In this document: in pieces, positions 25,221 to 34,400 of the stretch
Layout: every line of letters begins with the position of its first letter
How positions within the stretch are numbered: the first letter of the stretch is position 1
Origin: VXRD01 sp965242535
Lineage (GTDB): Bacteria; Latescibacterota; UBA2968
Length of the DNA: 64,000 nt
Direction of reading: 5' to 3'
Assembly: GCA_965242535.1 (NCBI GenBank)
Contig: OZ251458.1
Coordinates: 1,364,001 to 1,428,000, forward strand
The notes under the pieces: generated by a model
Databases searched by the model: none
What the model was told of the DNA's origin: nothing
What the model saw: only the letters and a program-made list of their open reading frames with translations
Position numbers and translations under genes: made by a program

Positions 25221-26329
25221 CTGTTTTTTCCAAAAATAGGGGGCGGACACCAACCCCGAAAGGAGATAGGGAATGGGGTAATAGGGCTTTTCAACCACTC
25301 CTCCAACCACGCGCTCGGATTCTCTGCCTCGGCACATTCGCGCAAAATTTTGACGGTGGCTTTCAAATCGCTTTGGCAGGCGCGATGAACGCGGGCGAAT
25401 AGGTCGGTGCGTTCCCGATAGACCCGGTACAGGGCCATGCGCGCATTGTTGAGTTCCCACGAGGGAAAACGGCCGTAGAGGTCGGTTTTTAGGGGAAGGG
25501 CGTGAAACTCGGTGAGGGCGTCGTCAAAAATCCGTTGGCGCAGGGTGGATTTGTCGGGCGCATTGGATCGATACAGCGATTGGAGGCGGGCGGCAATGTC
25601 GCGCATGAATTTGCGGAAAACGACGCGGTCGGCACGCTCGTCCGACATTTGTTGCACGGCTTGGGCATCGTCGCCGCGTTGCAACCACATCAGCGCGCCT
25701 GCCTCGCCGACAAAACTCGCGAGGCCCTCGTTGAACGCGACATCGCCTTTGACCCACACGGTCGCGTGCGTCAATTCGTGAATGATGAGATCCGCCAAAT
25801 CGCCTTCGGAATAGCGCAACATCGGGCTGACCACCGGATCGGAAAACCACCCCAGCGTGCTATACGCGCCCACGGGGCGCAAGTACGTATCATAGCCCTC
25901 GGAGATGTACTCGTCGCGGGCTTTTTCGGCTGTTGCGCGATCGAAATACCCGCGATAGGGCACGCTACCCACAATCGGATACCACCATTCGAGCGGTTCG
26001 AGGCGATCTGTGGGACAAACGACGAGGCTCCAAGACACCGGGCCGCGCCCGATATCGACATACGCGGTGTAATTTTGCGAGGGGTTCAAGCCGATTTCGC
26101 GCTGTGCAAATTCCCGGATGGCCGGTACGAGCTCCAGTTTCGCGCGTTGATCGGGCGAGAGCGCGTCCCCTTGCAGCACCGCGTCAATGGGCTTTGCGCG
26201 CCACAGAAGCGCGACCTGGCCCTTGCCCAGTTGGTAGAGATACCCGACCTCAAAGCGGATGCCGAGAACGACGGTGCCGAGAACGAGAAGGATCGGACAA
26301 ACAAATCGCCAAATCGCAGATGGGGGCAC
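25178..26329 (-). CDS. Putative aminopeptidase (Aminopep, PF10023-like)
   Basis: The protein has an N-terminal hydrophobic segment (residues about 8-26), then a predicted zinc protease core with 'LIIHELTHATVW' (His184, Glu185, His188) and a downstream Glu201 in 'NEGLAS', plus 'GAYSTLGWFSDPV' before it. These fit the uncharacterised 'predicted aminopeptidase' family, probably periplasmic and membrane-anchored. The 383-residue frame ends 43 bp inside nuoN. The last 25 or so residues, Pro/Arg-rich and lying over the nuoN ribosome site, look like read-through after loss of an earlier stop. Confidence 0.75.
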   Translation of the reverse strand: MPPSAIWRFVCPILLVLGTVVLGIRFEVGYLYQLGKGQVALLWRAKPIDAVLQGDALSPDQRAKLELVPAIREFAQREIGLNPSQNYTAYVDIGRGPVSWSLVVCPTDRLEPLEWWYPIVGSVPYRGYFDRATAEKARDEYISEGYDTYLRPVGAYSTLGWFSDPVVSPMLRYSEGDLADLIIHELTHATVWVKGDVAFNEGLASFVGEAGALMWLQRGDDAQAVQQMSDERADRVVFRKFMRDIAARLQSLYRSNAPDKSTLRQRIFDDALTEFHALPLKTDLYGRFPSWELNNARMALYRVYRERTDLFARVHRACQSDLKATVKILRECAEAENPSAWLEEWLKSPITPFPISFRGWCPPPIFGKNRWKTPFSSRPRSFA

Positions 26330-26339
26330 GACCCGATCC

Positions 26340-27197
26340 TCACGGTAAACCGGCGGCTTTCCACGCCGTATCCAGCGCGTTGTGGGTGGTTTGCACCGCG
26401 TCTTGCGCGGTCATTTCCCGCACGGCTTGGCTAAACGGCTCGGGCGATACCGGGCCATCATAGCCGATTTTCTGCAATGCTTTCAAAAATCCCACCAGAT
26501 CGATGATGCCGGTTTGGCCCGGCAATGCGCGGCGGTTGTCGATCTGATCCGCCACATCCACATCCGCGGGCGCGTCATTGACGTGGACGTGAACCACATC
26601 GTCTGCGGTCAGCGCTACCAGCTCGGATACTGTGCCCAAACCCGTGTACCAGTGCCAGCAATCGAGCAACAAGCCCACGTTGCCCGTACCAATGGCATGG
26701 GCGAGGCCGAGCATGCCATCCATCGAGTGAATAAATCCGTAGGACTTATCCACCCGCAAGGTGCGCGGCCCGATAAATTCCAGGCCCAAGCGGCAACCGT
26801 GCGCGTCCAAAATTTCGGCAATCGGTTTGAAGCGTCCGATGTGCCACCTAAAATTGTCGCCAAATTTGCGGGCATCAGACGCAGAGGGCACCCATTGGGC
26901 AACCCGAGTCGCGCCCACTGCGGCCCCCGCAGCGGCAAACCGGGACAACCGCGCCAAGTCCGCGTCGTATTCGGCGCCATCGGCCCGCCAATTGATGGGC
27001 AAGCCCCACGCGCCAATCCGCAAACCGGCTTCGGCAAACAGATTTTTCACATGCGCCGCGCCGCGCGTATCGACCAGCGAAGCGATCTCTTGGATATCGA
27101 CATCGACCCCCTGAAATCCAGCGCGTTTGGCATAGCCGATCAACTCCTCGATACTTCCGCGTACGCCGAGCGCGCCCGCAGTCAAACTTTTGAACAT
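26340..27197 (-). CDS. Sugar phosphate isomerase/epimerase-like TIM barrel protein
   Basis: The 285-residue protein belongs to the xylose isomerase-like (AP_endonuc_2) superfamily: 'GFQGVDVDIQE', 'CRLGLEFIGP', 'VGLLLDCWHWYTG' and 'VVHVHVNDAP' supply the usual metal-binding Glu, Asp, His and His/Asp. A likely role is isomerisation of a sugar, inositol derivative or hydroxypyruvate. The ATG at 27197 with GAGGGGG nine bases upstream is preferred over 27230. The gene ends 10 bp before the aminopeptidase start, so the two could share a transcript. Confidence 0.8.
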   Translation of the reverse strand: MFKSLTAGALGVRGSIEELIGYAKRAGFQGVDVDIQEIASLVDTRGAAHVKNLFAEAGLRIGAWGLPINWRADGAEYDADLARLSRFAAAGAAVGATRVAQWVPSASDARKFGDNFRWHIGRFKPIAEILDAHGCRLGLEFIGPRTLRVDKSYGFIHSMDGMLGLAHAIGTGNVGLLLDCWHWYTGLGTVSELVALTADDVVHVHVNDAPADVDVADQIDNRRALPGQTGIIDLVGFLKALQKIGYDGPVSPEPFSQAVREMTAQDAVQTTHNALDTAWKAAGLP

Positions 27198-27501
27198 CGC
27201 GTGTTCCCCCTCATGGTTGTGCGTTCCCATCCGCTCCGCCTTTCCGCCCTATGCGCGCCTCTGCCTCGTGTCCCAAAGCGATAGATATTGAACTCTCCAA
27301 AAAAATATAACGAGTTGTGTAGGCAGGGCTTTGGCCTGCGTGTGCGAAATAACGATTGGAAAAAAATAAGATATTACACCGTTTGTCAAATCATAAAGAG
27401 ACGATTTGGCCCCCTAATCCCCCTAAAAGGAGGAAATGGCGATAGATTTTGCGAGGGGTGCTGTGACGGTTTTTTATCGCATTATCCATCGCCCAAAGCC
27501 G
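27198..27501. other. Intergenic stretch with no clear feature
   Basis: AT-richer than its surroundings. It contains a short C/G-run segment near 27410-27440 that vaguely recalls the MITE hairpin arms, but no terminal repeats or coding signal. Confidence 0.4.
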
Positions 27502-27762
27502 TTAAAACAGCCCTTGAGACATCACAAACCGCCGCCGTTTGCCCGGGATCACCTGCATGCTCGCGATCTCGCCCACCGCGGTCACTTCCCTGTCTAGCGG
27601 CAACCGCGCGATCGGCACCTCGGTCGATCTGTCCACATACCGATAGGGCAAGTACAACAACAGATCGCCCACCGAAGCGATGCCGGCGTCCTCCAATACC
27701 CTTTCGCGCTTCAACCCAATGCCCGGCAGGGTCCGCAAGGGCTGGTTCAAATTTGAGAGCAT
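27502..27762 (-). pseudogene. recG: recG helicase, N-terminal remnant
   Basis: 86 codons match the start of the RecG wedge domain: 'LRTLPGIGLKRERVLEDAG', 'SVGDLLLYLPYRYVDRST' and 'VTAVGEIASMQ'. It stops at 27502 right after 'RRRFVMSQGLF', where some 600 more residues (the rest of the wedge and both helicase domains) should follow. RecG normally acts in fork reversal and repair. Downstream sequence holds no further RecG pieces, so this is a truncated relic at the edge of the defence-like island. Confidence 0.75.
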
Positions 27763-27824
27763 AAGCTATCCCGTGGTCGGTTGCCGATTGCCCCGGTCTG
27801 TCGATCCGTCCGGGACAATTTCGG

Positions 27825-27922
27825 CTATCGTCTGTACTTGTCCAAGAAAAATTGCGATCGCCTCCCAATGCGGGTAGCGCGCAATTTTTTGGGCATGAGA
27901 AAGTCGTAGTCGAGACTGGTGA
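27825..27922 (-). pseudogene. Tail fragment of a paralogue of the 29771-31039 gene
   Basis: Read on the minus strand it gives 'LDYDFLMPKKLR', 'IGRRSQFFLDKYRR' and a stop, closely matching the end of the intact gene ('LDYDFLMPEKLR', 'IGRRSPFFSDRYRR'). DNA identity includes a run of 25 bp. The rest of the paralogue is absent; the AAA/TOPRIM cassette lies where it would be. Confidence 0.75.
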
Positions 27923-27961
27923 TTGACTTTGTCCGGCTGTTGCTACGACACGCCCCCATCC

Positions 27962-27990
27962 TTGACATGCCCAGTAAAAGTGGCTACTAT
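27962..27990 (+). promoter_or_regulatory. Sigma-70-like promoter of the AAA/TOPRIM cassette
   Basis: TTGACA (27962-27967), a 17-bp spacer and TACTAT (27985-27990), 66 bp before the ATG at 28057. Its position inside the longer open frame supports the 28057 start. Confidence 0.6.
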
Positions 27991-28056
27991 TTTTTTGATC
28001 GCCATGTTTTTTGGAAACAGCAACGCTTTTCTTTTTTGCCGCGAAGGGAGCAAATC

Positions 28057-29127
28057 ATGTCTGCAAAGCGATCAAATCGCACAGCCCTCCATCTTCCCAG
28101 TCTGTCGATCAAAGGCTTTCGCGGGATCGCCGATCTCTCGATTCCACGGCTGGGCCGCGTGACGCTGATCGCGGGGAAAAATGGGATCGGCAAAACCACG
28201 CTGCTCGATGCGGTTCGCATCTATGCTACACGCGGTAGCTTTTCCGAGATCTGGGACATCTTGCAAAACGGGGAGGAGCTCACCGTCATGGTTGACGAAA
28301 ATGGCGACGAGGTGTCCGCGCCCGATGTCGAGGCTATCTTCTACGGTCGCGATCCCACATCTGATTCTCGCATCTCAATCGGGCCGTGTGAAAAGCGACG
28401 ACTCATCATCGAGAACGGCAACGACGATGACGTGTTGCTCGTTGTCAAATTCCAAGGCACAGAGCGAAAAATACCCGTGGATTTCTCGTTTCGCAAATCG
28501 CGGTTCCCATCTCGCAGATCGCGGCATGACGACTCGGCACATCTACCCGAAATTCGGTGCGTGTCCCTCGGTCCGGGGTTGCCGAGCAATGGCGATATGG
28601 CGCGATTTTGGGATGGCGTCGCCCTGACGGATGACGAAACCCGAGCCGTACACGCGTTGCGGCTAATTTACGGCGATGACGTGGAACGCATTGGCTTGAT
28701 TGGCGATGAAAGATCAAAGTACATCCGTGGTCGACGGGCGCTAGTGAAGTTCAAAGGGCGAGCGCGTCCCGTGCCATTGAAAAGCCTTGGCGATGGCGCC
28801 GTGCGCTTGTGCGGCGTGGCTTTGGCACTTGCCCACAGCCGGGGCGGCTTTTTGGTTATCGACGAAGCGGAAAACGGCATCCACCATTCGGTGCAGCGCG
28901 ATTTCTGGAAGATGGTGATGAAAACGGCGCACGAGAACGACGTGCAGGTTTTGGCGACGACGCATGGCTGGGACTGCGTCGCGGGTTTCGCGCACGCGGC
29001 AATGGATTTGGAGGAAGTGGAAGGTATGCTCATCCGCCTTCAGAGGGAGGGTGATGGAATGCGCGCCGTAGAATATTCCGAGAAAGACGCCCAAATCGCG
29101 GCTGAGCAAGGCATTGAGGTGAGATAG
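28057..29127 (+). CDS. AAA-type ATPase (AAA_15/AAA_21, OLD-like)
   Basis: The 356-residue protein is an SMC/OLD-type ATPase: Walker A 'GKNGIGKTT' (40-48), signature-like 'SLGDGAVRL' (243-251), Walker B 'GGFLVIDEAENG' (263-274) and a switch His303 in 'ATTHGWD'. The middle segment, residues about 70-200, is variable. It lacks its own nuclease domain; the next gene, 3 bp downstream, supplies a TOPRIM protein, as in PARIS (AriA/AriB) and similar anti-phage pairs. GAAGGGAG precedes the ATG. Direction and promoter are independent of the neighbouring minus-strand genes, so it is a self-contained cassette. Confidence 0.8.
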   Translation: MSAKRSNRTALHLPSLSIKGFRGIADLSIPRLGRVTLIAGKNGIGKTTLLDAVRIYATRGSFSEIWDILQNGEELTVMVDENGDEVSAPDVEAIFYGRDPTSDSRISIGPCEKRRLIIENGNDDDVLLVVKFQGTERKIPVDFSFRKSRFPSRRSRHDDSAHLPEIRCVSLGPGLPSNGDMARFWDGVALTDDETRAVHALRLIYGDDVERIGLIGDERSKYIRGRRALVKFKGRARPVPLKSLGDGAVRLCGVALALAHSRGGFLVIDEAENGIHHSVQRDFWKMVMKTAHENDVQVLATTHGWDCVAGFAHAAMDLEEVEGMLIRLQREGDGMRAVEYSEKDAQIAAEQGIEVR

Positions 29128-29130
29128 TTT

Positions 29131-29751
29131 ATGGACAATCCAGATACACTGATACAAAACCGTGTCCTTTTAGTCGAAGGGCAAAACGATAGGCATGTCG
29201 TCCGCCATATCTGTGGTCGCCATCCTTCAATGCCATCTTTTGACATTGTAGATAAGGGTGGCGTTACCGAACTGCTCGATTCCATTAGCATCGAAATCAG
29301 AGCTCCGGGCCGGCAGGCCGTTGGCATTCTCGTAGATGCAAATGACGATTTAACGAACCGTTGGAATGCCGTAAGAGATCGGCTTCGGGATGTGCATATC
29401 ACAGTGCCCACCCATCCCGCTCCCGCCGGAACAATTATTGAGGGCACGCCTCGAGTCGGCATCTGGCTGATGCCCGACAATAAATCGAGCGGCGAACTCG
29501 AAGATTTCGTCGAGCAAATGATCCCCGCTGGCGATCCCGTGTGGCCGTTGTCTCAGCGCTATATTGACGGGATTCCGCAAGCCAATAGAAAATTTGCACC
29601 GCCCAAGACACTGCGCGCACAACTCTACGCTTGGCTGGCCGCCCGAGAAGACCCCCGACAAATGGGTTTGGCCATTCAGGCACGCGATTTGGCTGTCGAT
29701 GGCACGCTCTGTCAGGGCTTTGTTACTTGGCTTATGACCCTGTTTGAGTAG
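29131..29751 (+). CDS. DUF3226-like TOPRIM protein
   Basis: The 206-residue protein has a TOPRIM-type core: 'VLLVEGQNDRHV' (Glu16) and 'VGILVDANDDL' (Asp69, Asp72/73) around a Rossmann-like fold, with conserved 'GIWLMPDN' and 'GELEDFVEQM' as in the DUF3226 family. The C-terminus is helical. It follows the ATPase by 3 bp and is surely co-translated. By analogy with OLD, PARIS and Gabija, it would be the nuclease or effector that the ATPase releases on sensing infection; this specific pairing is inference. Confidence 0.75.
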   Translation: MDNPDTLIQNRVLLVEGQNDRHVVRHICGRHPSMPSFDIVDKGGVTELLDSISIEIRAPGRQAVGILVDANDDLTNRWNAVRDRLRDVHITVPTHPAPAGTIIEGTPRVGIWLMPDNKSSGELEDFVEQMIPAGDPVWPLSQRYIDGIPQANRKFAPPKTLRAQLYAWLAAREDPRQMGLAIQARDLAVDGTLCQGFVTWLMTLFE

Positions 29752-29770
29752 GACAGCGCGTTTCCCCCCA

Positions 29771-31039
29771 TCACATCCCACCGCCCATAGCCGGATACCG
29801 TCTGTACCTATCCGAAAAAAATGGCGATCGCCTCCCTATTTGGACATCGCGCAATTTTTCGGGCATGAGAAAGTCGTAGTCGAGAATGGCGATGATTTCG
29901 ATATCGTCATCCCCCACGACAACCACCATGTTTTCATACCAATAAGCCGAGGGAAACGTGCGGACTTGTGTCGGTTCGTTTTCGTATAATTTTGTCTTTT
30001 TGATTTTGTCGATCAAAAGAACGCCCGATGTTTCTTCGACAACCCATCCAAAAGTGCCGATAAGCACACGTTCTGCATTGGGGTTTGAAATCGTATATTC
30101 CGCAAGTCCGTTTTGCGTGCGTTGGAGATTAAACGCCCAATTGAAAGCCTGTACAGTGTGGTTGGGCGACACGCCCACAGCTCGTTCTCTGCTGCAATAG
30201 AGCCGTTGCGGTTGTCCGATATCGAGCTCGATTTCGCAAAAATGAGAATCCTCTTTTCCAGTGGGCAATCGCCGCCCCGTAGAATTTTCCCTCAAAATTT
30301 GGTCGCGTTCAAGATGGGCAGAATCGCCCGCCGAGTCCCGACCGTTAGATACCGCCATCCAGACGCTGGTGTGAAAGTCAAAATCCGATGTTACCACGGC
30401 ATCTCCCCAATGCCAGCCGATGTGGTTTGCCAAAATGGGCACTGCCTCCTCCGCGCCAAATTCCACGCGCACCCGTCTTGGCGAAATATCGCAAATGGGG
30501 ACAACGTGCAACCACTCGGGCGACATAACCCACAACGACTCCGAATTTACACCAATAGAAAACGCACAATCGTCGAGTACCCGATAGATTTGGGGGACTT
30601 TTCGTTTTCCCTTCACATGCCCCGGTCCTGCCTTGACGTAACTAACCCCTTTTTCCCCTACCAGCCAGACATGAGAACGGAAAAGTTCAATGGTGTGAAA
30701 CCGCTCAGTCCCCAAGTCAAATTCATTGCTTTCATCTTCTTCTGGCAAAAGAACAGTGCCATCCATCCGTTGCAAATTCTCAAGTAGCGCGTTCTTAAAC
30801 CCGTCATACTGTACCCAATCTACGAGACACCTTTCTTTATGGGCCAACGCATTGTTGGTCAACACCATAGCTGCCAACGGATCTGTCCCACCTTTATTTT
30901 GCGCGGGGAAAACGCGCTCGATCAACCTGTTCCAATCGAGCAGTTGCAATGTGTTCTCTTCCGTAAGCAGATAGAGATATCCCCGATAAAAAAACGCATC
31001 GAGATACGCGCCCGGCAATTTGAGTTTCAAAAACTGCAT
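29771..31039 (-). CDS. Hypothetical protein of the restriction island
   Basis: Not recognised. The 422-residue protein is beta-rich with many aromatic residues and short repeats such as 'VWLVGEKGVSYV', 'LWVMSPEWLHVV' and 'RVLIGTFGWVVEE', suggesting a beta-propeller-like fold. There is no signal peptide. ATG 31039 with GAGGGG upstream was chosen. It is the third gene after the methylase-restriction gene and a small protein (gap 19 bp), so it is probably part of that system. A fragment of a paralogue's C-terminus lies at 27825-27922. Confidence 0.6.
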   Translation of the reverse strand: MQFLKLKLPGAYLDAFFYRGYLYLLTEENTLQLLDWNRLIERVFPAQNKGGTDPLAAMVLTNNALAHKERCLVDWVQYDGFKNALLENLQRMDGTVLLPEEDESNEFDLGTERFHTIELFRSHVWLVGEKGVSYVKAGPGHVKGKRKVPQIYRVLDDCAFSIGVNSESLWVMSPEWLHVVPICDISPRRVRVEFGAEEAVPILANHIGWHWGDAVVTSDFDFHTSVWMAVSNGRDSAGDSAHLERDQILRENSTGRRLPTGKEDSHFCEIELDIGQPQRLYCSRERAVGVSPNHTVQAFNWAFNLQRTQNGLAEYTISNPNAERVLIGTFGWVVEETSGVLLIDKIKKTKLYENEPTQVRTFPSAYWYENMVVVVGDDDIEIIAILDYDFLMPEKLRDVQIGRRSPFFSDRYRRYPAMGGGM

Positions 31040-31058
31040 CGTCTTCCCCTCAATAATT

Positions 31059-31454
31059 TCATGACTTTGGCTTGGAAAGCGGACGGTATCGCGCCCATTG
31101 CAGTAGGACACGTTGAGGCGGGTTTGGTCTGCCCGTTTCCGGCCACTGTGGATAACCGTGCCAAATTTCAGGCGTCGTATTGCACACAAACCGGCACCAT
31201 TTTGCAACTCGACCATTGTGGCAAGCTGGGTCGTTCAACGTCATTAGCCTGCGGCTTTCGTCTATTTTGATTCCCCAAAAACTGGTGTTGCGATCTCCCC
31301 ATCCCCGATCTACGGCGTCACAAAAAATTAGAAATTCCCCATATTCCGATACCTGCCTTGACCATTGCGTATGGTGATAACGGCGTGCAGAATCGCGATG
31401 TACGGGATTGCTTTCATAATCGAGTTCCAAAGGTGGCGGGGTCGTTCGTCTCAT
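31059..31454 (-). CDS. Hypothetical protein between the methylase and the propeller-like gene
   Basis: Not recognised. The roughly 131-residue soluble protein is rich in Trp, Arg and Pro ('GWGDRNTSFWGIKIDESRR', 'WHGYPQWPETGRP'). It starts 20 bp after the end of the restriction-methylase gene, with GGAG upstream; a TTG three bases earlier is an alternative start. It ends 19 bp before the next gene. Tight spacing argues for a real gene in a three-gene operon. Confidence 0.55.
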   Translation of the reverse strand: MRRTTPPPLELDYESNPVHRDSARRYHHTQWSRQVSEYGEFLIFCDAVDRGWGDRNTSFWGIKIDESRRLMTLNDPACHNGRVAKWCRFVCNTTPEIWHGYPQWPETGRPNPPQRVLLQWARYRPLSKPKS

Positions 31455-31474
31455 CAAAGGTCAATCTCCTAGTT

Positions 31475-34400
31475 TCACACCACCGGCTCCGCATCCGCGT
31501 CGCCAGCCGCGAGTGCGTTCATGTACGCGAGGCACAGATCGCGGGAGCGATACGTGCCGTAGATGTCGGTTTCCAGCCGCTCGACGATGGGGAATGTCGA
31601 ATAGACGTAGCGCGCATCCTCGCGGTCCGTAACGCCGTAGAGGTGGAAGAATACCGCATCGAGTTTGGCGCGCAAACGCAATCGACGATCCTCGTCCCAA
31701 ACAAAGGGCGGTAGCACATCGCCCGATTCATCGACATAGCCCATGTCGCGGGCGAACGGGGCCATGTCGTGCGCCGTATAGGTGAGTTCCAACACGGCTT
31801 CGCAGACGAGATCGCGGGCGGTTTTGGCGCCAAAGCGGACAGACGCGAATCGATCCGGCGAGACGACGGGGAGTTGCTCGAGCAGATACCATGTAAAGTT
31901 GCTTCCCGGTATCTTTTGTCGAGAAACGAAGTCGAACGGTATGGCATTCAGGTTTGCAACGATCAAACAGGCGAGCGATGGTGCATTATCGACATCCTCG
32001 AAAACAGGGAGCAGATTCAGAGAATGTCCCGCCCCTAATCTCGGTATGACGGTAGCAACCATCGTTCGCATGTTGGTCGTGTTAGTAATGTTGCGAAAAC
32101 CCACTGCCCAGCCGCTACTCTGCGGAAAGGCCGTCCCCACATTTTCTGCCGGAACATAGTATTGCGTTCGGGGAAGAAAGCCCGGATCCGCGTGTTGTGC
32201 CTCGCTGACTTCCTCGCTCAAATACGGATTGTGTACATTCTCGGGATTGACGCGAACCGAGTTGGCGCGATGGTCGAATTGCCAAATCATCCGGCCTTGG
32301 TACAGCGGCAAGTACAAGTCGTCGCCCCTTTTATAGCGGTTGCCCTCGACCCGATAGAAGCCATCGGCGTCGAGTTGCTCGGCGGTGCGAAAGAGATGAG
32401 AGGCGCCTGCCATGTGAAACATCGTGGCGTAGCGCACAGGCCAAGCGCGGCGTTCTCGTTTTCCCGAGTGATTGACCAATACGGGGTTGTGCTCGTAGAT
32501 GTGGCGGGTAATGTCGGCGTCTTTGCGGGTGCGAAAGACGGGGGCGGTGCCGGTGTTGGGATTGACGCGGGCGAAGTCGTCCGGCGTCATCGGGAAGCAA
32601 CGGTCGGGGTCGTCAAGGGTGCGGGTGTCGTGGAGGAAGAAGGCGCAGTGCGTCTCGGGGAACGTGCGTTTTTCGCCGCCGAATACGAGGGCGCAGAATT
32701 TGAAACGCGAATGGACGTCCTTAAAGAAAATTTTCCTGTTCTCGAAATCGAATATGTAGGCGACGCGCCCGGCGGTGGAGACGGATTTGAAGAAGGGGGC
32801 CGCGGTTTTGTCCGCGTAGATGCCGGATGGGGTGAGCAAGCCGATGATTCCGTCCGGTTTTACGAGACTCATCGCCCGCTCCACAAACAGGGAGTAGAGG
32901 TTGATGTCGCCGCCGCCGAGCAGGGGATAATGACCGGATGCGCGTACCCGTGAACCGAGTTTGTCTGCCCGTTCCTTGGCCGCGTCGAACTCGGCGGATA
33001 GGGACGCGCCCTGGTCGCGGAGTTTTTGGATGGCGGTTCGCCGCGCTGCCGCGGTGGGGGCGCGTGCCAATTCGGGGGCGCGGCTGGCGAACCACTCGAC
33101 CTCTTGCAACTTGATGCGATCCCACGGAGGGTTGCCGATCACCGCGTCGAAGCCGCCCTGTGGATACTGGTTTTGCCAATGTTGCCACACGCCGGGAAAG
33201 GCGACTTCCCAATGCAAAAAGTGATCGTGTTGGGCGAGGGTCTCGGCTTCGTGCCACAGTTTGGCAAAGCTCGACCAAACCGCGTCGCCGGTATCGGGCA
33301 AGAGATCGCTTACGCGCTCCGGCCCCCGAGCTAGAAGCGTGTACGCACTGGCCTGCTGGCGACCGAGCGTCGTCACGAGTGGCCCTTCCAACGCATCCAA
33401 TTCTTTTTTCTTCATCCCCGCGGTCAGATAGCCGAGCCCGCCGAGGAAATCGAGCAGGCCGCGCAGGTCCGCGGTCGTCTCCTCCACTTGTCCGAATAGG
33501 GATGCGGATTCTCGCACCTCGGCCACATCCGCGTCCGACATGTCCTCGATGCGCTGCATGCCCGTCGTGGCGGCTTCGGCCCCGGCAATGGCGCTGGCGG
33601 CGAACAGGCCGCCGAGGCGGTTCAACTCGTCGGTGGCCTCCTTGACGCGCATGCCGATGAGCGAATCGCCGCAGCGCAGGTGGTGATCGAGAAAACTCAA
33701 TGGCGCGCCCGCGGTGAACGTGTGCAACCACAGCGACACTTTGGCGAGTTCGACCACCATGGGGTTTTTGTCGATGCCGTAGATGCACCGCTTGAGCACC
33801 ATGCGGCGGATGATGTGCCGGTCGTCGAGTTTTTCCGCGTCGATGGCCCAGCCGTTCTCCTCGGCGTTTTCCATAATGGTGTTGCGGATGGCGTCCACGC
33901 GCTCGGTCAGCGGGGAGACGTACCCATCTATCGCGTCTTCGGCCAGGGCCGCGATCACGCGATCCGCGAGATAATCCACGAGGCCCACCAAAAAAGGCCC
34001 TGACCCCATCGCCGGATCGCAGATTTTCAGATCGAGCAATTTCACGGCGGGATCCACGCGCTTCAGTTCCGCGATTTTGACCCGCTTGGCGCGGCGGCTT
34101 TTCTCGAGTTCTTCCACCTTGTCGGCGAAGGCGTCCATCCTGTCCTGCACCAAAGGGCCGACCGTTCTTTCGATGATCAGCCGCACGAGTTCATCCGGCG
34201 TATAGTAGCTGCCCGATCCCTTGCGCGCAAAAATGTTCGGACGAATCGCAACCCCATCGCCATCGCGCACGACCTCGTGCTCGAGCAACCGCTCGTAGAT
34301 CGATCCGAGTTGCTCAACGCTCAAGTTGCGGTAATTGATATAGCGGCGGCCATCGGGCGTATTTTCGAAGGACAGGGCGTCGATCACCTCGGCCATGACC

